Shown: positions 62,880 to 64,000 of the stretch, one piece after another
Position numbering within the stretch: position 1 is the first letter of the stretch
Layout of the letters: every line of letters starts with the position of its first letter
Source: Rhodococcus opacus
GTDB taxonomy: Bacteria > Actinomycetota > Actinomycetes > Mycobacteriales > Mycobacteriaceae
Assembly: GCF_012396235.1 (NCBI RefSeq)
Contig: NZ_JAAXPA010000002.1
Location: forward strand, 248,001 to 312,000
DNA length: 64,000 bases
Reading direction: 5' to 3'
The notes under the pieces: generated by a model
The model's database searches: none
Seen by the model: the letters and a program-made list of their open reading frames with translations, nothing else
What the model was told of the DNA's origin: nothing
Made by a program: the position numbers and the translations under genes

Positions 62880-64000
62880 CTAGCTCAGGCGCTCCAGGAC
62901 CATGGCCATGCCCTGCCCGCCGCCGACGCACATCGTCTCGACGCCGAACGTCTTGTCCTGCTCGCGGAGGTTGTTGAGCAGGGTGTTGGTGATGCGGGCA
63001 CCGGTCATGCCGAACGGGTGACCGAGGGCGATGGCGCCGCCGGAGATGTTCAGCTTGTCCTCGTCGATCTTCAGCTCGCGAGCCGATCCGAGGACCTGGA
63101 CCGCGAAGGCCTCGTTGATCTCGAACAGATCGATGTCGGAGATGGACTTGCCCGCGATGGCGAGGGCCTTCTTGACGGCCTCGATCGGGCCCAGGCCCAT
63201 GATCTCGGGGGACAGTCCGGACACCCCGGTGGACACGATGCGGGCCAACGGGGTCAGGCCGAGGGCCTTGGCCTTGGTGTCGGACATAATGACGAGCGCG
63301 GCGGCGCCGTCGTTGAGCGGGCACGCGTTGCCGGCGGTGACGGTGCCGTCCGGGCGGAACACGGGCTTGAGCTGGCTGATGCCCTCGTAGGTGGTGCCGG
63401 CGCGGGGGCCGTCGTCGGTGCTGACGACGGTGCCGTCGGGGAGGGTGACCGGGGTGATCTCCCGCTCGAAGAAGCCGTTCTTGATCGCTTCCTCCGCGCG
63501 GTTCTGGGAGCGGACACCCCAGCGGTCCTGCTCCTCACGGGTGATGCCGGTGGCCGATGCGACGTTCTCGGCCGTCTGGCCCATCGCGATGTAGACGTCG
63601 GGAATCTGCTCGTCCCCGCGCGGGTCGGTCCACGCGACGCCGCCCTCGGCGAGCTTCGCGGTACGCGCCTCGGCATCGGCGAACCTCGGGTTCTTGGTGT
63701 TCGGCAGGCCGTCGGCGTTGCCGGTGACGAAGCTGGACACCGACTCGACGCCGGCGGAGACGAACACGTCGCCCTCGCCGGCCTTGATCGCGTGCAGTGC
63801 CATGCGGGTGGTCTGCAGCGAGGAGGAACAGTAGCGGTTGACGGTGACACCGGGCAGGAAGTCATAGCCCAGTTCCACCGCGACGACGCGGGCGATGTTG
63901 AAACCCGACTGGCCTGCGGGCTGACCGCAGCCGAGGAGCAGGTCGTCGATCTCGGTGGGATCGAGTTCGGGGACCTTCGCCAGAGCCGCGGCCACCATCT
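62880..64000 (-). CDS. Acetyl-CoA acetyltransferase (thiolase), N-terminus cut by window edge
   Basis: At least 372 residues are visible; 20-30 N-terminal residues lie beyond 64000. The nucleophile is in NRYCSSSLQTT, the base pair in GHPFGMTG and METMCVGGGQG-like ETMCVGGGQGMAM. EINEAFAVQVLGSARELKIDEDKLN is typical. This is a general fatty-acid thiolase rather than the steroid FadA5 type. It converges on the DUF1330 gene across the hairpin. Confidence 0.85.
   Translation of the reverse strand, partial: MVAAALAKVPELDPTEIDDLLLGCGQPAGQSGFNIARVVAVELGYDFLPGVTVNRYCSSSLQTTRMALHAIKAGEGDVFVSAGVESVSSFVTGNADGLPNTKNPRFADAEARTAKLAEGGVAWTDPRGDEQIPDVYIAMGQTAENVASATGITREEQDRWGVRSQNRAEEAIKNGFFEREITPVTLPDGTVVSTDDGPRAGTTYEGISQLKPVFRPDGTVTAGNACPLNDGAAALVIMSDTKAKALGLTPLARIVSTGVSGLSPEIMGLGPIEAVKKALAIAGKSISDIDLFEINEAFAVQVLGSARELKIDEDKLNISGGAIALGHPFGMTGARITNTLLNNLREQDKTFGVETMCVGGGQGMAMVLERLS

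Overview
The window is high-GC actinobacterial DNA (many GTG starts, ATGA/GTGA gene overlaps, TAnnnT -10 elements). Gene content points to a Rhodococcus-type Nocardiaceae chromosome: a complete HsaA-G set, KstD, KshA, an igr-type operon (FadE28/FadE29/ChsH1/ChsH2/Ltp2), PknK, and mycofactocin-type SDRs. The species cannot be fixed from the sequence alone.

Layout. 0-3.2 kb: a secreted protein, a small unknown protein, a metallophosphoesterase, and a MarR-AraC regulator pair. 3.3-9 kb: three SDRs on the minus strand, a divergent DHA2-type MFS exporter, and a SnoaL-like protein coupled to a luciferase-like flavoprotein. 9.2-19.7 kb: an IclR regulator, hsaB (minus), then a plus-strand ring-degradation operon hsaD-kstD-hsaE-hsaG-hsaF-hsaA-hsaC followed by a lipase. 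19.7-25 kb: a block that looks unrelated to steroids (HTH protein, frameshifted compact PEP-synthase-like gene, winged-helix protein, DUF427, LtrA, secreted hydrolase). 25-31.7 kb: SDRs, kshA with a small Cys protein, a second hsaA, a second kstD and a KstR-like TetR. 31.9-37.7 kb: a thiolase, fused acyl-CoA dehydrogenase, hydratase, thioesterase and SDR operon. 37.7-43.8 kb: two acyl-CoA ligases, an OYE-like protein, a second luciferase-like/SnoaL pair. 43.9-49.5 kb: an igr-like side-chain operon. 49.6-52.5 kb: two SDRs and a KshB-like reductase. 52.5-64 kb: housekeeping-type genes (class II amidotransferase, FMN reductase, catalase, PknK, nitroreductase, rRNA methyltransferase, Bax-inhibitor protein, DUF1330, thiolase cut by the right edge).

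How the genes work together (inference from family knowledge). Ligases activate a steroid side-chain acid. FadE34-like and FadE28/29-type dehydrogenases, ChsH1/H2 and MaoC hydratases, the thiolase and Ltp2 shorten it. KstD and KshA/KshB open ring B. HsaA/B hydroxylate, HsaC cleaves ring A, HsaD hydrolyses, and HsaE/F/G finish the C5 fragment. No mce4 import genes, CYP125/CYP142 or ring C/D (HIP) genes are present. Many SDRs and two NTF2/SnoaL proteins suggest a hydroxylated steroid such as a bile-acid-like compound rather than cholesterol, but this is not proven.

The most interesting signal is regulatory. At least eight of the cluster's promoters carry a 15-bp imperfect dyad (about YCCGnTsAsCGrGAn) whose 3' end lies exactly 28 or 29 nt upstream of a -10-like hexamer. 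This suggests one unrecognised activator co-ordinating ring, side-chain and electron-transfer genes. Two families of palindromic intergenic elements also recur: one with constant outer and variable inner arms, and a 51-bp pair.
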